Shown: positions 35,792 to 48,690, counted from the first letter of the stretch. The stretch: DNA of 64,000 nt from Lucifuga dentata (GCA_014773175.1 VXCM01000143.1:1-64000), one strand, 5' to 3'. Numbers and translations: made by a program. Notes: generated by a model from the sequence alone, not told the origin.

Positions 35792-38700
35792 AGCTTTACC
35801 CACCCAAGATGTAACCTCACCTTAATTTGCATGTACAGTCGATGATAAAGCTCAAAGTACTTGCTGATACAGTATGCTGGATCTGGATCCAGGTTAAGCA
35901 CGTCTGTGATAAAAACAAGACATTTAAAAAAAGAAATGCACTCTGGTTGCTTTCTGTACAGCAAAACTGGTGCATGACTAAACCTTTCTAAATGCACATT
36001 GCACTGGGACTGGAGCATGTTCTCCTGCTGTCACTGTAGTAGTTGTCAGTGGCTGGCATATTATGAATGAAAGTACTTTACACTCAGGATATGCAAGTAA
36101 TACTGTCAGTTCTTTTAGCATTGCATGATTTTACACTTACCGACCGACCGTACATCGCTTGCTGCTGCAAGCATTGCTGCTGCCAAGTTACTTTCTATTA
36201 TCTGGGAGCCTCTGGAGTATGATAATTAAAAAAAGTTCTATCTCCAACTGAATAAATTCATGGCTCTACATGTTACAGACAAAAAGAATATTTTTTTTAA
36301 AGTATATAAAATGATTCTGCACAACATCGTGCTCTAACTAAACAATAGCTGCAGTCTGACAGCATGCAGGGTATAACTGCGCTATCTCCTGATGGACATG
36401 TACATTAACATACCTTTTATGGCTTGTCAGAATGACACAAAGTAATAAGTAGGGTCTGGCTGCTATAGCAACAAGTACTGCACCAAACAGGATATAGTGC
36501 ACCATAAAAGCTATAGAAAGCTATTTTCTGTGCACATTAAATTACGCTCCCCTTACATATAAAGAAGTGTATTCAAACTGCAGCCTATTAGGAGCCTGGT
36601 AGATTACAAAATTTCCTGCAGAACATGTCATCTCTTGATCCATAACAAAACCTTTTGAGCCTCAATACTAATATTTGTAATCATGTGTTATATCACAAAA
36701 CAGAGCTCTATTATGCAAAATGATACCACATTGCATTCAACTCAAAAACACATCCGTGGCAGTTCAAGCCATCTGTGAAATTAGAGGGTAATCATGGGTG
36801 ATTACCTCCAAAAAAAAAGTGAGCAAGATCTGTCCGGTCCACTAGCACATCCCTTATTAGTTTACAACTTTAATGTGTTATTGATTTGCAGTAGTGAAAA
36901 TCTAACCTCCATTGTAGCATAATAATGAGGGTGAAGTTACAGCAAGGAGACCATTTATCTTTGTCAACATACACCAAGGGAAATTACACATCTCTTCCTT
37001 TTGCTACAGCCTGTGACTCAGGCCATTTTAGAGTCCATTATATCAGGTCCCTTTGAAAGATACCCTGATGCACAGTGACCTAAAGGGCTTGGGAGACTAT
37101 GTAAATAAATGGCTGCCAACTACCTGACTCAAGGCATTGGCTTTAGTGTACCTTCTAAGAAAACAATCAATACGTTCTCTAATTTGAATACAGCATCTCA
37201 CTTAGTGGTACCAATAGTGAACACTAAGGATGGTAAAATTAGCTTGCAAAGCGTGTGCGTGTTGAAGAACTTTATGGCAACAGAAGGACCCTGGCACTTC
37301 TTCACTAAACGTGTGGGACAAATTTTCTCTTGACCACAGGTAGGTCAGAATCTCCACAGGTCCTTTATCTATGGCAGCCTGCATTGCACATTTTCTCCCT
37401 CTCGTTTATCACTGTCTAAACAGATGACAAGTAGTGCTGTGGATATGGATCATCTCAGACAGTCGGGTGTAATATTGCCAAAGGTTTTGCAAACATCTTC
37501 AAGGATACTATCATGATAAAAATAACGTAAGAAAAAAAAACTCAAGAATAAGCATTTAAATAGGTGTTGGAAAGGTTATGCATACTGGCTCAATAACTGA
37601 AGCAATGGACAATGAACAACGAGCATTGGACAATATACCATATATGTTACCATACATGAATCACATTTCTACAACTGAAATGTCTAGCTATTCCTTGAGA
37701 TTTACTGGTAGTGGCCTAAAATTGTAAAATTTGTCCTGAAGATGGCTCTCGAGAGGTCGTCATGGGGTGAATTAAATCAAGGTTTATCATAAAATGTCAG
37801 GCTTGTGCAGGACCATTTCTTTGAGACTGGAGTATCATGAACATCTCTTTTCAGCCTGGTTGCAATCTGGATGGCCATGCCAGGAAAAAAATATTTTGGG
37901 TTTTTATTTCCCCATTTAGAATGCCCAGTTTACTAGCAAACTGCCCAGTAAACTTTGATATTTGTTGTGTATATGGGAAGTTTTTGCCCAGGTAGTAGTG
38001 AAAAAGGAAAAATCAGAGAGTCATCAAATTCATCAGGCCTCAAGATTATCCATAGAAAGGCTGATGGAATCTGGCCTGTATTTGTGGAAGTGGCTTGTTA
38101 TAGTGTTGAATCAATTGACTGACTAGCCTTCAGTACATTGCCAGTACCATCCACATGAAGTTTCACCTCTGGTCTGCCAGGATCTATATTTTTAGAATGC
38201 TGTCCCTGTAATGATTCTTTAATTCTAAAATCTTCTAAAGTGTACCTTGAAGAGGATTTGTTGTCACTGAGGCATGCATGTAGGTTGCATGTAGTCACTG
38301 TCCTGCATCCTTGCTAATTCTGTGCCTGATACAAAGGCTGAATGGAGGAAGCATGATAGTTTTGTGAACCTCCACAACTCTTTGGAGAGTTGTGCTTGCT
38401 CCCATGACCAATCCATCAACTGATTAAGAAGTCAGTGAGGTCATGTATCTTACTTGCAAACATAATATGTTTGCTTAGCCTGGCAGTTATTTGAGAAATG
38501 CTCTCCGGCTTTCCAATTGTTTGTTTTTTTCTCTCTTGAATGCACTGTAAGAAAAACTGAATTAGATCTGCAGCCTAATGTTGTTTGGATGGTTGGATGA
38601 TGTATAAAAACAGGAAAACAAAGAGAAATAAGGGATATTAAAAGACACTGGGTGAGAAATCAAGAGCATTCTAAGACCTAGATCCAATTACGCTTGCTAA

Positions 38701-39545
38701 CTGCTACCTCTTTAAAATGTAATTTACAAAAAAACATCTATCAGGGGCACTCCTTTTTGCAATCAGATTTACCCACACATCAATGCATGCTATAAGACAT
38801 AATTAAAAATTTTATTGCCTTCCACTGTTTGAGTTTGAAACTGTCAAATACTGCATAAATATAACACACATGCTGAATTAAACCCAATGAAAATACCTGC
38901 AAATTGGGATTTCGTACTTTGACTTCACAGTCATATTGTATTGTGTCCAGCTGTGGCATTTGGCCACACTTGTCATTGTTCTTAGAAAGCAGTAAACCTT
39001 TACACTGAACCACATTTGACTTTTTTGATTTTGTTTGACTGTAACCATATCAGTGCTGACTTAAGCAATCTTGGACAACAAAAGCTCCTCTCATTTATCA
39101 AAATGTTGTGCAGATGAAATGTCGGAACCAATCTCAAATAACATTTCAAACATGTTTCACAGGGAGGAACAACCTCTGACACAATGTGAAGGCTTGAAGC
39201 AAAGTATTAAGTTGTAACTTAGTTTGAAATACTTGTTCTGTAGACAAAATGTCAATACTAATGCTTAGCAGGTTTGCAAGGTGTAGTTAACTGATATGGC
39301 AGCCTGTAAGGTTAAATAGTTTGAAAGGCTTCAGCTCTTTCAGGTTAGAAAAAGCTATATCTTCCAATCTCTTGTCCTCTGTTGTGCATCTATAATATGC
39401 ATGATTGAGTCAGCTTTGGGTGACTGCTTTTGATTGGTGTGCTGTCCTTGTTTATCAGGCTGACACAGATCAATGACAAATCATTAAGCCATCTTCACAG
39501 TGACCTTCTCATGAAGTAGGCTCACTCACAGGAAAAGAAAAAAAC
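35792..39545. other. non-coding stretch
   Basis: No gene, repeat family or RNA recognised. A small hairpin (GGTAATCA/TGATTACC) lies near 36788. Confidence 0.5.
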
Positions 39546-39558
39546 TGTTGCTTAAAAG

Positions 39559-39801
39559 GGCAGGATGGTGGCTTGGTGGTTAGCACTGTTGCCTCACAGC
39601 AAGAAGGTCCTGGGTTCCAATCCAACTAGGTCCTTTCTGTGCAAAATATGTCTGTGTGGGTTTCTTCTGGGTTCCTCCCACAGGCTGGCAACTTGTCCAG
39701 GGTGTCTCCTGCCTCTCACCCAATGACAGCTAGGATAGGCTCCAGCTCCCTGTGACCCTGACTAAGATAAGTGGGTACGGATAATGGATGGATGGAATGG
39801 A
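39559..39801 (+). mobile_element. SINE with tRNA-like head and perfect 13-bp target duplication
   Basis: An A-box-like TGGCTTGGTGGTTAGCA (39569-39585) and B-box-like GGTTCCAATCC (39613-39623) mark a tRNA-derived head. The body has GTGTGGGTTTCTTCTGGG and CCAATGACAGCTAGGATAGG, and the tail ends in GGATGGATGG. TGTTGCTTAAAAG occurs immediately before (39546-39558) and after (39802-39814), as expected from target-primed reverse transcription. Confidence 0.88.
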
Positions 39802-39814
39802 TGTTGCTTAAAAG

Positions 39815-40239
39815 TAGACTTTGAACAATATATATATATATATAAAACAAAAAAATACTCAAGTTCTATATCACAAGCTACTTTTTTACTGCTGTAGCAA
39901 ACATCAGCAGACCTACACCAGCTGACACTGCAGCCCTCCAAGTACTCAACCTTGAGGAATGCTAATGTATAGTGTGAGTGGCCATCAGGTAGGTGGAGTG
40001 GCATTCTGGAGTGCCATTAGGATGCTGTGTTTATCATGAGTAACATTGTTAGCACACACCCTTGAGCAAACAACACTAGCAGCTACTTTAGCACAATGAA
40101 TATGCTAAATATGACCTGTGGAAGTATTGTAAGCATGAAAACAGAAAACTGACTCTGGAAAAATCATCACAAAAAAAAAAAAAAAANAAAAAAAAAAAAA
40201 AAGAGAAATCACTTAAAATCAATTTGTAGTGTGTGAGTA

Positions 40240-40270
<31 letters not shown>

Positions 40271-41213
40271 ATGCAAGCAGGAGTATGACTATGCTGCAGT
40301 GAAGGTTAGCTAAATGAAGCCGGACAGATGCAGAGCACGACAGCGCTGTTCCTTCCCACTCACAGGAAAAGAGACTTTGTTAAGGACTAGTGATTGCCAC
40401 TGTGTCCCTCACTGTGAGACAGAGAGCAGCTGATGATAATTAACCTTCAACACAAGCAGACACGACCCCGGAAACCAATTTCACCCAGACCCTGAAGCCT
40501 GGCCATAGTGCCTTTAAATTCAAATATGCAAAGAAACATTTCAGATCTTCATGCTGGAGAAATGGTACAATGTAAAATTACCATTTTATGCTCCTTTTTT
40601 TTTGAAGAAAATGAAAATGTGAATGGCTAAGTTGACTGTATACAGACTAGAAATGTAGAAAATGATTGGTTTTGAGGCCACAACTTGCTACATCAAGGGC
40701 AAAAGATGGTGCTGACCACAAATAAATATCACCAGCAACAATAAAGACGCCTGCCAATGGACAATATCATTATGGATCTCTCAACCATAGGCTATGTATT
40801 AGTAGCAACACATTTTAAAAGAATGGGTGCTCGATTTTTTTTTTTTTTTTTTNTTTTTTTTTTTTTTTTTAAGCTGCAGAGAAGCATTTTAAAAAAAAAA
40901 CCTCAAAAGACTCATGGCATGCCTCAGCTGGGTTTTGCACAGTCAAACCATGGTCAATCTGAAACAAGCTACATATTGGATATAAATTACAGCTCTACAA
41001 ATAATGTACCCAAAAGCAAAATGTTTGGTTTTACTAATAAATTAAACTAGTAGCCTAGTAAATTGTGCAACCATAATGAACATATCACTACAAAATGACT
41101 AAGAGTCATGGACCAAAAAATAAAAATCTCATGATTCCAACTGAACCCGAGCTTAGTTTTAAGGACTTGTAAATGGATCCCCCACCCCACCCAGCCTGTG
41201 GCTGAAAAGTTAC
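39815..41213. other. non-coding stretch
   Basis: No gene recognised. It holds (AT)n at 39830-39843, poly-A with N at 40187, (GT)n-(GA)n at 40240-40270 and poly-T with N at 40853. Confidence 0.55.
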
Positions 41214-41381
41214 CTGTAGCTCACTCTTCTGCTGCTTGAACTCCCATTTTGTTTGAGAATTTAGGATTGGCTTCACCCCAGTTCTGCTGTTGGCCTGGGA
41301 CCAGCTGTGTCTGTGCTGTCTGATGATGAAGTTGGTTGGATTGAGCTCAGCTGCTCTTGCTCCTGGTCCTGTTACTGTAGT
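41214..41381 (-). other. possible 168-nt exon of unknown gene
   Basis: On the minus strand the segment starts after TATTGTAG and ends at CTACAG|GTAACT, a good donor. All 56 codons are open in one frame with phase 0 at both ends. GC content exceeds the flanks, and an octamer ATGCAAAT lies at its upstream side. The upstream pyrimidine tract is weak and I do not recognise the 56-residue product. It lies downstream of the candidate first exon at 44.9 kb in the same orientation, so it might be a 5' UTR exon of that gene. A chance open frame is about as likely. Confidence 0.2.
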
Positions 41382-41790
41382 CTACAATATGCAAATTAAA
41401 TATTTTTGAACATGTGTGGCATGGAGCTGATTCATTAATGAGAACATCAAAGGAATGTATAGAAAATCTAAATGCATTGCCTGCTTGAAGCTATATTAAA
41501 AGAAGTCACGGTGGTAAATTATTTTTGAAACAGTTCCAATCAGTATGATGACAAGCACAGTAGGAATGAGGATTTCACTAAAATTGTTACTTTTTATTAA
41601 GCTTATCATCAAGATTCCACTTCTTCTGCTTTTGCTTTTTCTTCAGTGATTTCTGAAATTATATTTGCATGACTTACATTGAATAATGTTAATGTAAGTT
41701 ATCTAAGTTAGTTCATCTAAGTTTACCAGTATTAGACAGTAGATATGCTAAGGCTAGTTTGAATATGCAACAGTGAATCCAGTTAGCTAA

Positions 41791-42425
41791 TGCTGCGTTC
41801 GAGGTACCTCGTAAATCGGAGTTTTCCTAGTCGGAAGTTCCCCAGATATAATCAAAAAAGCATGGCTGAACACCAATAAATACTGTAAGATTAAATAAAC
41901 TTACCGGTATGCTGCGTTCGACAGACCTCGGAAGTCGAATTTTTCCCAGTTGTAAATTCTAACTTCCAACCTCAAACTGTTCCAGCCAAATATAATCAAA
42001 AAAGCATAAATACTGTAAAATTAAACAAACATCGTAATAAATGCTAACTAAAGTAAAGTTATTCTACAGGATTGTTTGGTTGTGTTGTTTTACAATATTA
42101 ATCACTGTGGGTATTAAACATTTAAGTGCAGAAAAGTAATATTTTGAAATTATTTACACTTACGTATGAATGGCAAACAGGTATTATACCAAATAGATAG
42201 TTAACTTGGCGATATATTCTGAACCTTTTCTTTCAATTTCACGCAAGGAAAAATACTTTATTCGCCTTTTAGCTGATCATTTCCATTCACAAAGCTTGTT
42301 TCTTCGGGCACTGCCATGCTGAGTGACGTCATACTCGTAAAGTCGGAGTAGATCATTTTGGTCCGAGTTCCAACGCAATTTTCCAAGTCGGAAAAATTCA
42401 ACTTCTGAGGTAGCTCGAACGAACA
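41791..42425. mobile_element. terminal-inverted-repeat element with duplicated left end
   Basis: The left end GCGTTCGAGGTACCTCG pairs with the reverse-complemented right end TCGTTCGAGCTACCTCA. Subterminal AGTCGGAA/TTCCGACT boxes continue the symmetry. The left terminus occurs twice in tandem (41791 and 41911), each followed by ATATAATCAAAAAAGCAT. There is no reading frame. The 'GTTCGAGCTACCTCGGAAGTCGGAA' style is common in fish non-autonomous elements; superfamily not assigned. Confidence 0.72.
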
Positions 42426-43788
42426 TAAGTAATAAAAATAAATTCACCTGCTATGTTAAAATGGTAACTGCCCACATCTTTCCAGAATATGAGTATTAGG
42501 CACAGCAGGTGATTATTGGAAACGTAAAGATAAGTAGAAGAATTTATGATAAAACGAAATCATCTACTTACTGAGTCATTCAGGCTAAGTCATTCAAAAA
42601 AGCAGTAGACCTTTTCTCACTGTGGACACCTTGGCTTGTCTGAAAGGCACAGGTGTGCCTAATATCAATGACATTCCATTCAGCTGTGCAGGTTAGCCAA
42701 GCAGTGAGCAGCATGCACAACATCACCATTCAAATACATTAAATCCTGATGTTTTCCACAGTCAGACCTAAATTGTTCCAAGAGGTTAGTTTTGCTGGAG
42801 ATTATTTATTTAAATCTGAAAAAATGGCTGTTATCAAATGTCCCATATCTAATAAAGGCAATTAAATACATTTAGCACTATATTTATTCTGCTAAATTTG
42901 GAATTTGCAAATGTTAGATTTATCGACCCCCTCTNCCCCCCCCAACAGTTTGTTTTGTTATAAATGACCGCAGAAGTTCACTACTATTGTGTGTGAAGAC
43001 TTGTTAGATACAGTTGTGTTTAATAATCAAAATATCCACTGTAAGAAAGGTCTACACCTCCAAGTCTTAGTATTTCTGTTTTTATTATGCTATGAGAGGG
43101 TCCTGTAATAAACCCAGACCCAATTCAGTTGAACTCTTCTAGCTCAGTAGAAACAATTTCAAAATGGTTCCAACCTTGATTTGCTCATGTATAAGCAGAC
43201 AGATAGACTCTGTAACTCTGTAGCTGTAACTTTTGTAAATGAATTCCTGTCCTACAACACCAAATGTCTTTGATAGATGTTCAGCTTTACTAAACTTATG
43301 AATTTAAAATTGATTCTGTAGAGAAAATCTCTGACTTAACACAAGACAGAGCCAGCAAAGCAGTTTGGTGTTTATGGGTGCAGCATTTATTAAGTTTGGG
43401 ATCAACACAAAGTACTGGAGTTTGCAGAAATGCTAGCATCAGCTGGCACAAGTGTAGCATAAACAGGTGGTTACCAAGCGATTGCCAATAATTTTCCAGT
43501 TACAAAGCAATATTTTGCTGAAAAGTGGGGACTGAGTAAAGTACAAATAGTCTTTCTTACACAGTGAAAAATGGGATATTATCAAATATTTTTCCTCAAT
43601 AAGAACAACCCATAAGTGTAGAACAAACAAAAATCAATTTGAGAACAAAGTATAGCCACTTTTAACTTCATATTTGGAATAGGTTATATCCCCTTATAAA
43701 CAGAATCAAACTGTTAGGTTATTATATGAAGACAGTCTTTTACAGGATTTAAGCATTTGGTGGAAATATATTTCTCTTTCTATCACTT
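42426..43788. other. non-coding stretch
   Basis: No gene recognised; a C-rich tract with N lies at 42927-42943. Confidence 0.5.
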
Positions 43789-43898
43789 CATTTATTTATT
43801 TATGTATTTATGTATGTATGTATTTATTTATTTATTTATATTTATTGTATTTACTTGTGTGCTTATTTGTGTGTTTATTTATTTATTTATTTTATTTT
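43789..43898. repeat. degenerate (TTTA)n / (TATG)n tetranucleotide repeat
   Basis: About 110 bp of TTTA units interspersed with TATG and TTTG variants. Confidence 0.85.
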
Positions 43899-44002
43899 GT
43901 CTCATCACAGACTAAGATCAATAGGAACATATAACCAAGGGTATATAATATACAGGAATTGGTTTATCCACCTTGAAAACACAAAATATCTACTTCCCTG
44001 TT

Positions 44003-44034
44003 GGATGATGGATGGATGGATGGATGGATGGATG
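44003..44034. repeat. (GGAT)n microsatellite
   Basis: About 7 GGAT units. Confidence 0.93.
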
Positions 44035-44919
44035 AAGATGGAGTGAAAAGTGAATAAAAATAGCAAAATGTTCTGTTTCTATTTGTAAGTACCCACTTTT
44101 TTTTATTTAAGGGTAATTTCTGCATATAGCATAAATATTTGTGAAGTTAATGAGACTTAAGCACAAAAATGAAACATTTTCCATAATCATTTGGCCAACG
44201 GATAAATGATTACAGCAAGACCTGTGGATGCAATGAGCGAAGCCAAACAGACCCTATGTTGCCCACAAGGTGGTGCCAAAATATGAGCTGGTGTCTCTCC
44301 AGCTGCCCCTTTTCACTTTCCAACATAATTCATTTTTTCTTCATTTTTCCCTTAGTGACAATAAAATAATATACAACAAAAGTAGTGAGTGCAAACATAA
44401 ATCTGTGTGCTGCAACAGCACACAACAGCAACACCGACGACCCCCTTAATAAATTTACACTTGATCTGCAGTCCACTTAAACTGAATTCTTCATCATTAC
44501 CATGGTCATCAGTCACGACTGAAACCTCCTCCTCTTCCTCCTCTGTGCCTCCTACATTTACTGCTTCATCCACGTCTCTCCTGTCACTGTTACTAGGACA
44601 GTTTCCACAGTTTCCACACTGGTTGAAGCAACAATTAAGCTAACCATACCAAGAGTTCAGGCTCAACACACGAGAAAAATGTATAGAAATCAAAGAATTG
44701 AGTCAGAATCACAGAGGTAGACACAATAAGTCAGTGGTGATCATCTCCGTCTCAATTTCTGCTGCATCATGAAGAAACAGCACAATATTAAAGAGTGGGT
44801 ACTAAAAGGTTAGACACTCATTGACGCAGGGCGACTTATCTCTACAGACTGGAAATAAACCCATTAACTCAACTTAATAGGTTTTTTCCCCCCGACTTTT
44901 AACAACATTATTGCCTTAC
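44035..44919. other. non-coding stretch next to the candidate first exon
   Basis: On the minus strand this would be the start of the intron after the donor at 44919. A CT-rich segment near 44524-44545 encodes only a low-complexity frame. No gene recognised. Confidence 0.4.
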
Positions 44920-45668
44920 CTGGTAATCGTCGTGCAGATTCTTCTGCTAGTTTAAGAGAGATTCTCCTTTAGTTTGGCACTGCTTTTGCCTGTGTCCGTT
45001 TTCTAAGAAGCGTAATTACAATAACTCAATTTCCCCATATAGTTCTCTGGATCCTGTTCTTGCGCCTCCCTTCGCAACGCCAGAATGTAGTCAGATAAAT
45101 TGCTTTATCATAAGATCAGCAATAGTCCAATTAAATTGCGGTTCTTTCTCAAATAACCAAAATATCCTCAGTTTTATGGGGTATATGCGCGCACCCTTAA
45201 AAACCATCCACATCCAAAATAGTTGGAAAATATCCTTCACTTTATCCCTCGAAGCTGTCCATTCAGCCTGGTGGAGAGTTTTATATATTTTCCTTTTAGT
45301 TCTTCACCCCGGTCGCACTGAACTGTGATACGCCTACTGAAGTGAAACGTTTTTCTCTTTCTGTTCAGCTTATTCTAAGGATGATGCTGCGTATCCTGCA
45401 TTCCACTTCTACCAGCGAGGAAAGAGCGCAAAGAAAAAAGCTCTCGGATGCCGGGCAGTGAATTCGCTTTGTGCTGCGCTCATCCAAAAAAGGCGACGTG
45501 TAATAAAAGCTCTTTTTTACATCTAGACCTACATCGGGACTCAGGCTGGATCCACTGCGGGTCCGGAGGAAAGATGCGGGAACAGACCGAGTCTTCTTTC
45601 TCTTGCGCACATGCACAGTCAGAGAGGATGTGGTGCTTCCTCAAAGCAGCTCACAAGACGTGAAAACG
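44920..45668 (-). other. possible first non-coding exon of a grik4-like gene
   Basis: A minus-strand donor CAG|GTAAGG at 44920/44919 is a near-perfect consensus match. Upstream of it is an unusually CpG-rich stretch (about 45300-45670) and TATA-like boxes, the layout of a first exon. No long conserved reading frame crosses it, so it would be 5' UTR; the longest minus frame (45616-45365, 83 residues) resembles nothing I know. The name rests only on synteny: GRIK4 lies downstream of ARHGEF12 in the same orientation in human. Exon limits are approximate, and if the 45280-45288 TATA is used the exon would start near 45255. Confidence 0.4.
45280..45288 (-). promoter_or_regulatory. second TATA-like box
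   Basis: TATATAAAA on the minus strand at the edge of the CpG-rich patch, about 360 nt upstream of the strong donor at 44920. It could serve an alternative shorter first exon. Confidence 0.3.
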
Positions 45669-45700
45669 GAGACGCTCCTGACTCTGGATGCATTTATAGA
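45300..45700 (-). promoter_or_regulatory. CpG-rich patch with TATA-like box, candidate promoter
   Basis: CpG dinucleotides are dense here (about 20 in 380 bp) while most of the window is CpG-poor. On the minus strand TATAAAT lies at 45698-45692, placing a start near 45665-45670. Confidence 0.4.
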
Positions 45701-47746
45701 TGGAATGAAAACTCCAGCACTTGTGAGAGCTGCTTTTGAAAACATCTTCTTAAGGTGAAAGGCAGTCTGGCATAAAAATATGGACACACTGGTGCGGATA
45801 AGTCCACCTTATCTCTTTGATGTAGTTATAAAATATGGCTGAGTTTATTACATTCATCTTAAAGCAGATTCTTAATCAAGGAAAAAAATCTCATTGCTTT
45901 ATAACCCATATCCTTATATAATACAAAACACAAAAATTTGATGGCGTTATTTTACAATTCCTGTCTGTTTATATAGCTGAGTAAAATTGGTTTGGCTGGT
46001 TGCCCTCTCTCCTAAATTCCTTGGCAGGATATAATGTACATATTTCTCCAGCGGTCATCTATCTTTACTCTGTCCATTGGGGATGGACCAATAGCATTTG
46101 GAGGACAGACAAAGCAGCAACAAGGTGTTCTCACTCTTAAACACGTGAGAAGTATCATGTAACCTCATGAAAGGAGTCCATGATGACCTTATCGAGACTC
46201 AACTAACACCCTACAGCCATGGCTTGGACTTCTACATCTGTCAGGATGTGGAGGGATTTAATGGGTGAAGGTCATGTTGAAGGGCATGTTGTTGCTCCTT
46301 CTTGGCCTTTGACTGGCTGTTGGTTGAGAATTTCCACACATTTTCTGTGCTCATCAGTTTCTCCCAAGTCTGTACAGTGATCAACAGTTTCTATTCAGTG
46401 ACACTATAAACAATATGAGATGCATGAAAAATGACCAGCTGCAGTTCTGTAGATAAATCACCGGCAGCTCAATGGTTTTTAGTCCCAGATGTCCATTTAA
46501 AGACCAAACACTGCAGGAAAAGGTGAAGGTTGATGTAAGTGCTCTGAAGAGCCATGGAGGGACATTTGTGAATGATGTCTTGACATTTGCTCCTCACTCC
46601 ACAACAATCACCACCACTACCACTACTCCCAATACACACACCAGTCATACCGTACATATCATTACGTGGAGTGGTTGCAGAGAAGTACTGTTGAGTATCC
46701 AAGTCACATTCAGCTACATGACATGCTACTGTACTAGAAAATAAGTCATACAGGGGTGGATGGGAGGAAAATAAATCAAGGGATACTTTTCCCAGGATAG
46801 CAGAATGGGGATTGTTTGTTGTTACATTGCTCTTGGATTTGAACTATGCAGCAGCTTTATTCCTTAGAAAACTCATTCGAAATGAAGGCGTTTAAATTAC
46901 AGCCCCTGGAATTATACAGTGCATGAATGAATTATATTGTAATAAGCACAAACAAAGTAAGCAGATTTACCAGTCTCTGAACTACACTATCACCCAGGTC
47001 ACTAATGTAATTTGAATACAGTACAGTTTGTTATGTGGTGAGTAATGTATTATCTATTATTGATTAAAAAAATAAAATCAGTATACATCAAGTGGGATTC
47101 AATGAAGTGGTACCCATCATTTCCATTCTATTATATGTGGCTAGAAAGGAAATGTAATGGAATATTTGTGTCTAGTAATGCAGGGAGACATTGCTGATAG
47201 AGTTGATATTAATTTTTCATGGGCCCCAGGGACAAACACAATGCTATGCTGAAAATTTGTTTGGCAATTTGCTATTCTCAGAGCCAATTGGCTAAAACTC
47301 TATCATTATCTTTCATATGAGGATTGAATCCCTGGTAATACAAAATCCAATCAGAACATGATTATCTATCACATGTATATTGCTGCCTACTCAGTACCAA
47401 GATATGCCAAATACAGTACATTTAGAGAAAAGTTTTACAAAACAGCAATTATTTTCTAGACAAAATAACTACATGAAAACATGTATCAGGGAATGCAGGC
47501 ACTTATTATAATTATTGGATTATTGTATTTACTATATTATATAGAATACATGTGATACAGGAAAAGAAAGAAGAATGTCTGTGTATTTTGCAATCATATA
47601 AGAACAATATAATGATGTAACTCTATAACCTACATCTCCTATTCTGATACCTACTTGTTACCTCTGATATTCTTTTCACATTTTACATGTTCTCTGACAG
47701 CCCTTTCATTAATATTTTACTAACCCTGACAACTTTCCACCTGCTT
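45701..47746. other. non-coding stretch upstream of the candidate promoter
   Basis: A CCAATGG box lies on the minus strand at 46080-46074, about 400 bp upstream of the candidate start, too far to weigh much. (ACC)n-rich text lies at 46608-46630. No coding exon recognised. Confidence 0.4.
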
Positions 47747-47750
47747 TTAA

Positions 47751-48392
47751 AGGACCATATGGGCCATTTTGCATGTTTGAGCCTAATATATTCAATTTTC
47801 ATATTATTATATTATGTTACATTACTGACAACCATTTCCCAAAGGATAAAATCGTATTTCAGCTTTTCCTGATATTTTGCAAAAATCTCTTAATCTTTCA
47901 AAATCAAATATTCAAGTGATACACTCACCTTAAAAATCCATGTTTTGACTGCTAATAGTTACACAGCCTTATGAAGTCACGGTCATTTAAATTTTTCACT
48001 AAACACAGGTCTTCTTTTGGGTCTATATTCTCCGGTGGAGACATACGTTCACTCCATGCTTTTTATTGTGGTTAAACGCTAAAATTACATAACTTCAAAC
48101 ACATGTTGTTTGCAGTGATGGATTACCTATCCCAAGCACGTTTCAAGTATCAACAAGTTGATTTTAATAGCCAGAATGAACTGAAACCAATGGTGGTCTG
48201 GAAGGTAGGAAAAAANATCAACAAGTTGATTTTAATAGCCAGAATGAACTGAAACCAATGGTGGTCTGGAAGGTAGGAAAAAAATTAAAAGTTCACCGTT
48301 CCAGTATGCTTTGGGAAATGATAGGCAGTAACGTTACGTGTATGAAAATTGAATATATTAGGCTCAAACATGCAAAATGGCTGGATGGTCTT
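47751..48392 (+). mobile_element. foldback family copy B, TTAA-bounded
   Basis: TTAA flanks both ends (47747-47750 and 48393-48396). Long imperfect inverted termini of about 100 bp share GCCATTTTGCATGTTTGAGC, CTAATATATTCAATTTTCAT and CATTTCCCAAAG. There is no transposase frame. The length includes a 68-bp artefactual duplication plus N, so the real copy is about 574 bp. TTAA is the piggyBac-type target duplication, but the terminal bases do not let me assign that superfamily. Confidence 0.82.
48149..48283. repeat. 67-bp exact duplication around a single N
   Basis: 48149-48215 and 48217-48283 are identical, separated by one N. Copies C and D of the same element have this segment once, which supports an assembly origin. 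Confidence 0.92.
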
Positions 48393-48690
48393 TTAATCAC
48401 ACAGGAGTCTAACCTTTCCTGAGAACACCCTGCTCAGGTCTCATGAGAGAGCTTTAGTAATTGTGGGCCTATTGTTGCCAAAACTTTAGTTATATTTCAT
48501 CTCCTTTGAACCTCATTAGAGGCAGAATGCAGCTTATTCTCTTCCACAGTCTACATCGAAAACAAAAAGCAATCAGGTTTATTTTTGTCTGTGTTTCTAT
48601 GTTTCTTATTCCTGATGTTTTAGAAAAAGTGCAATACTAAGAACAAATTGTGGTTGCCTGGTTGGGGAGGTACATCCTCTGAACAGACTC

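Noticed and set aside
1..44919. GRIK4 coding exons
   Set aside because: I looked on the minus strand for the ligand-binding N-terminal segments and found none; only position suggests the gene.
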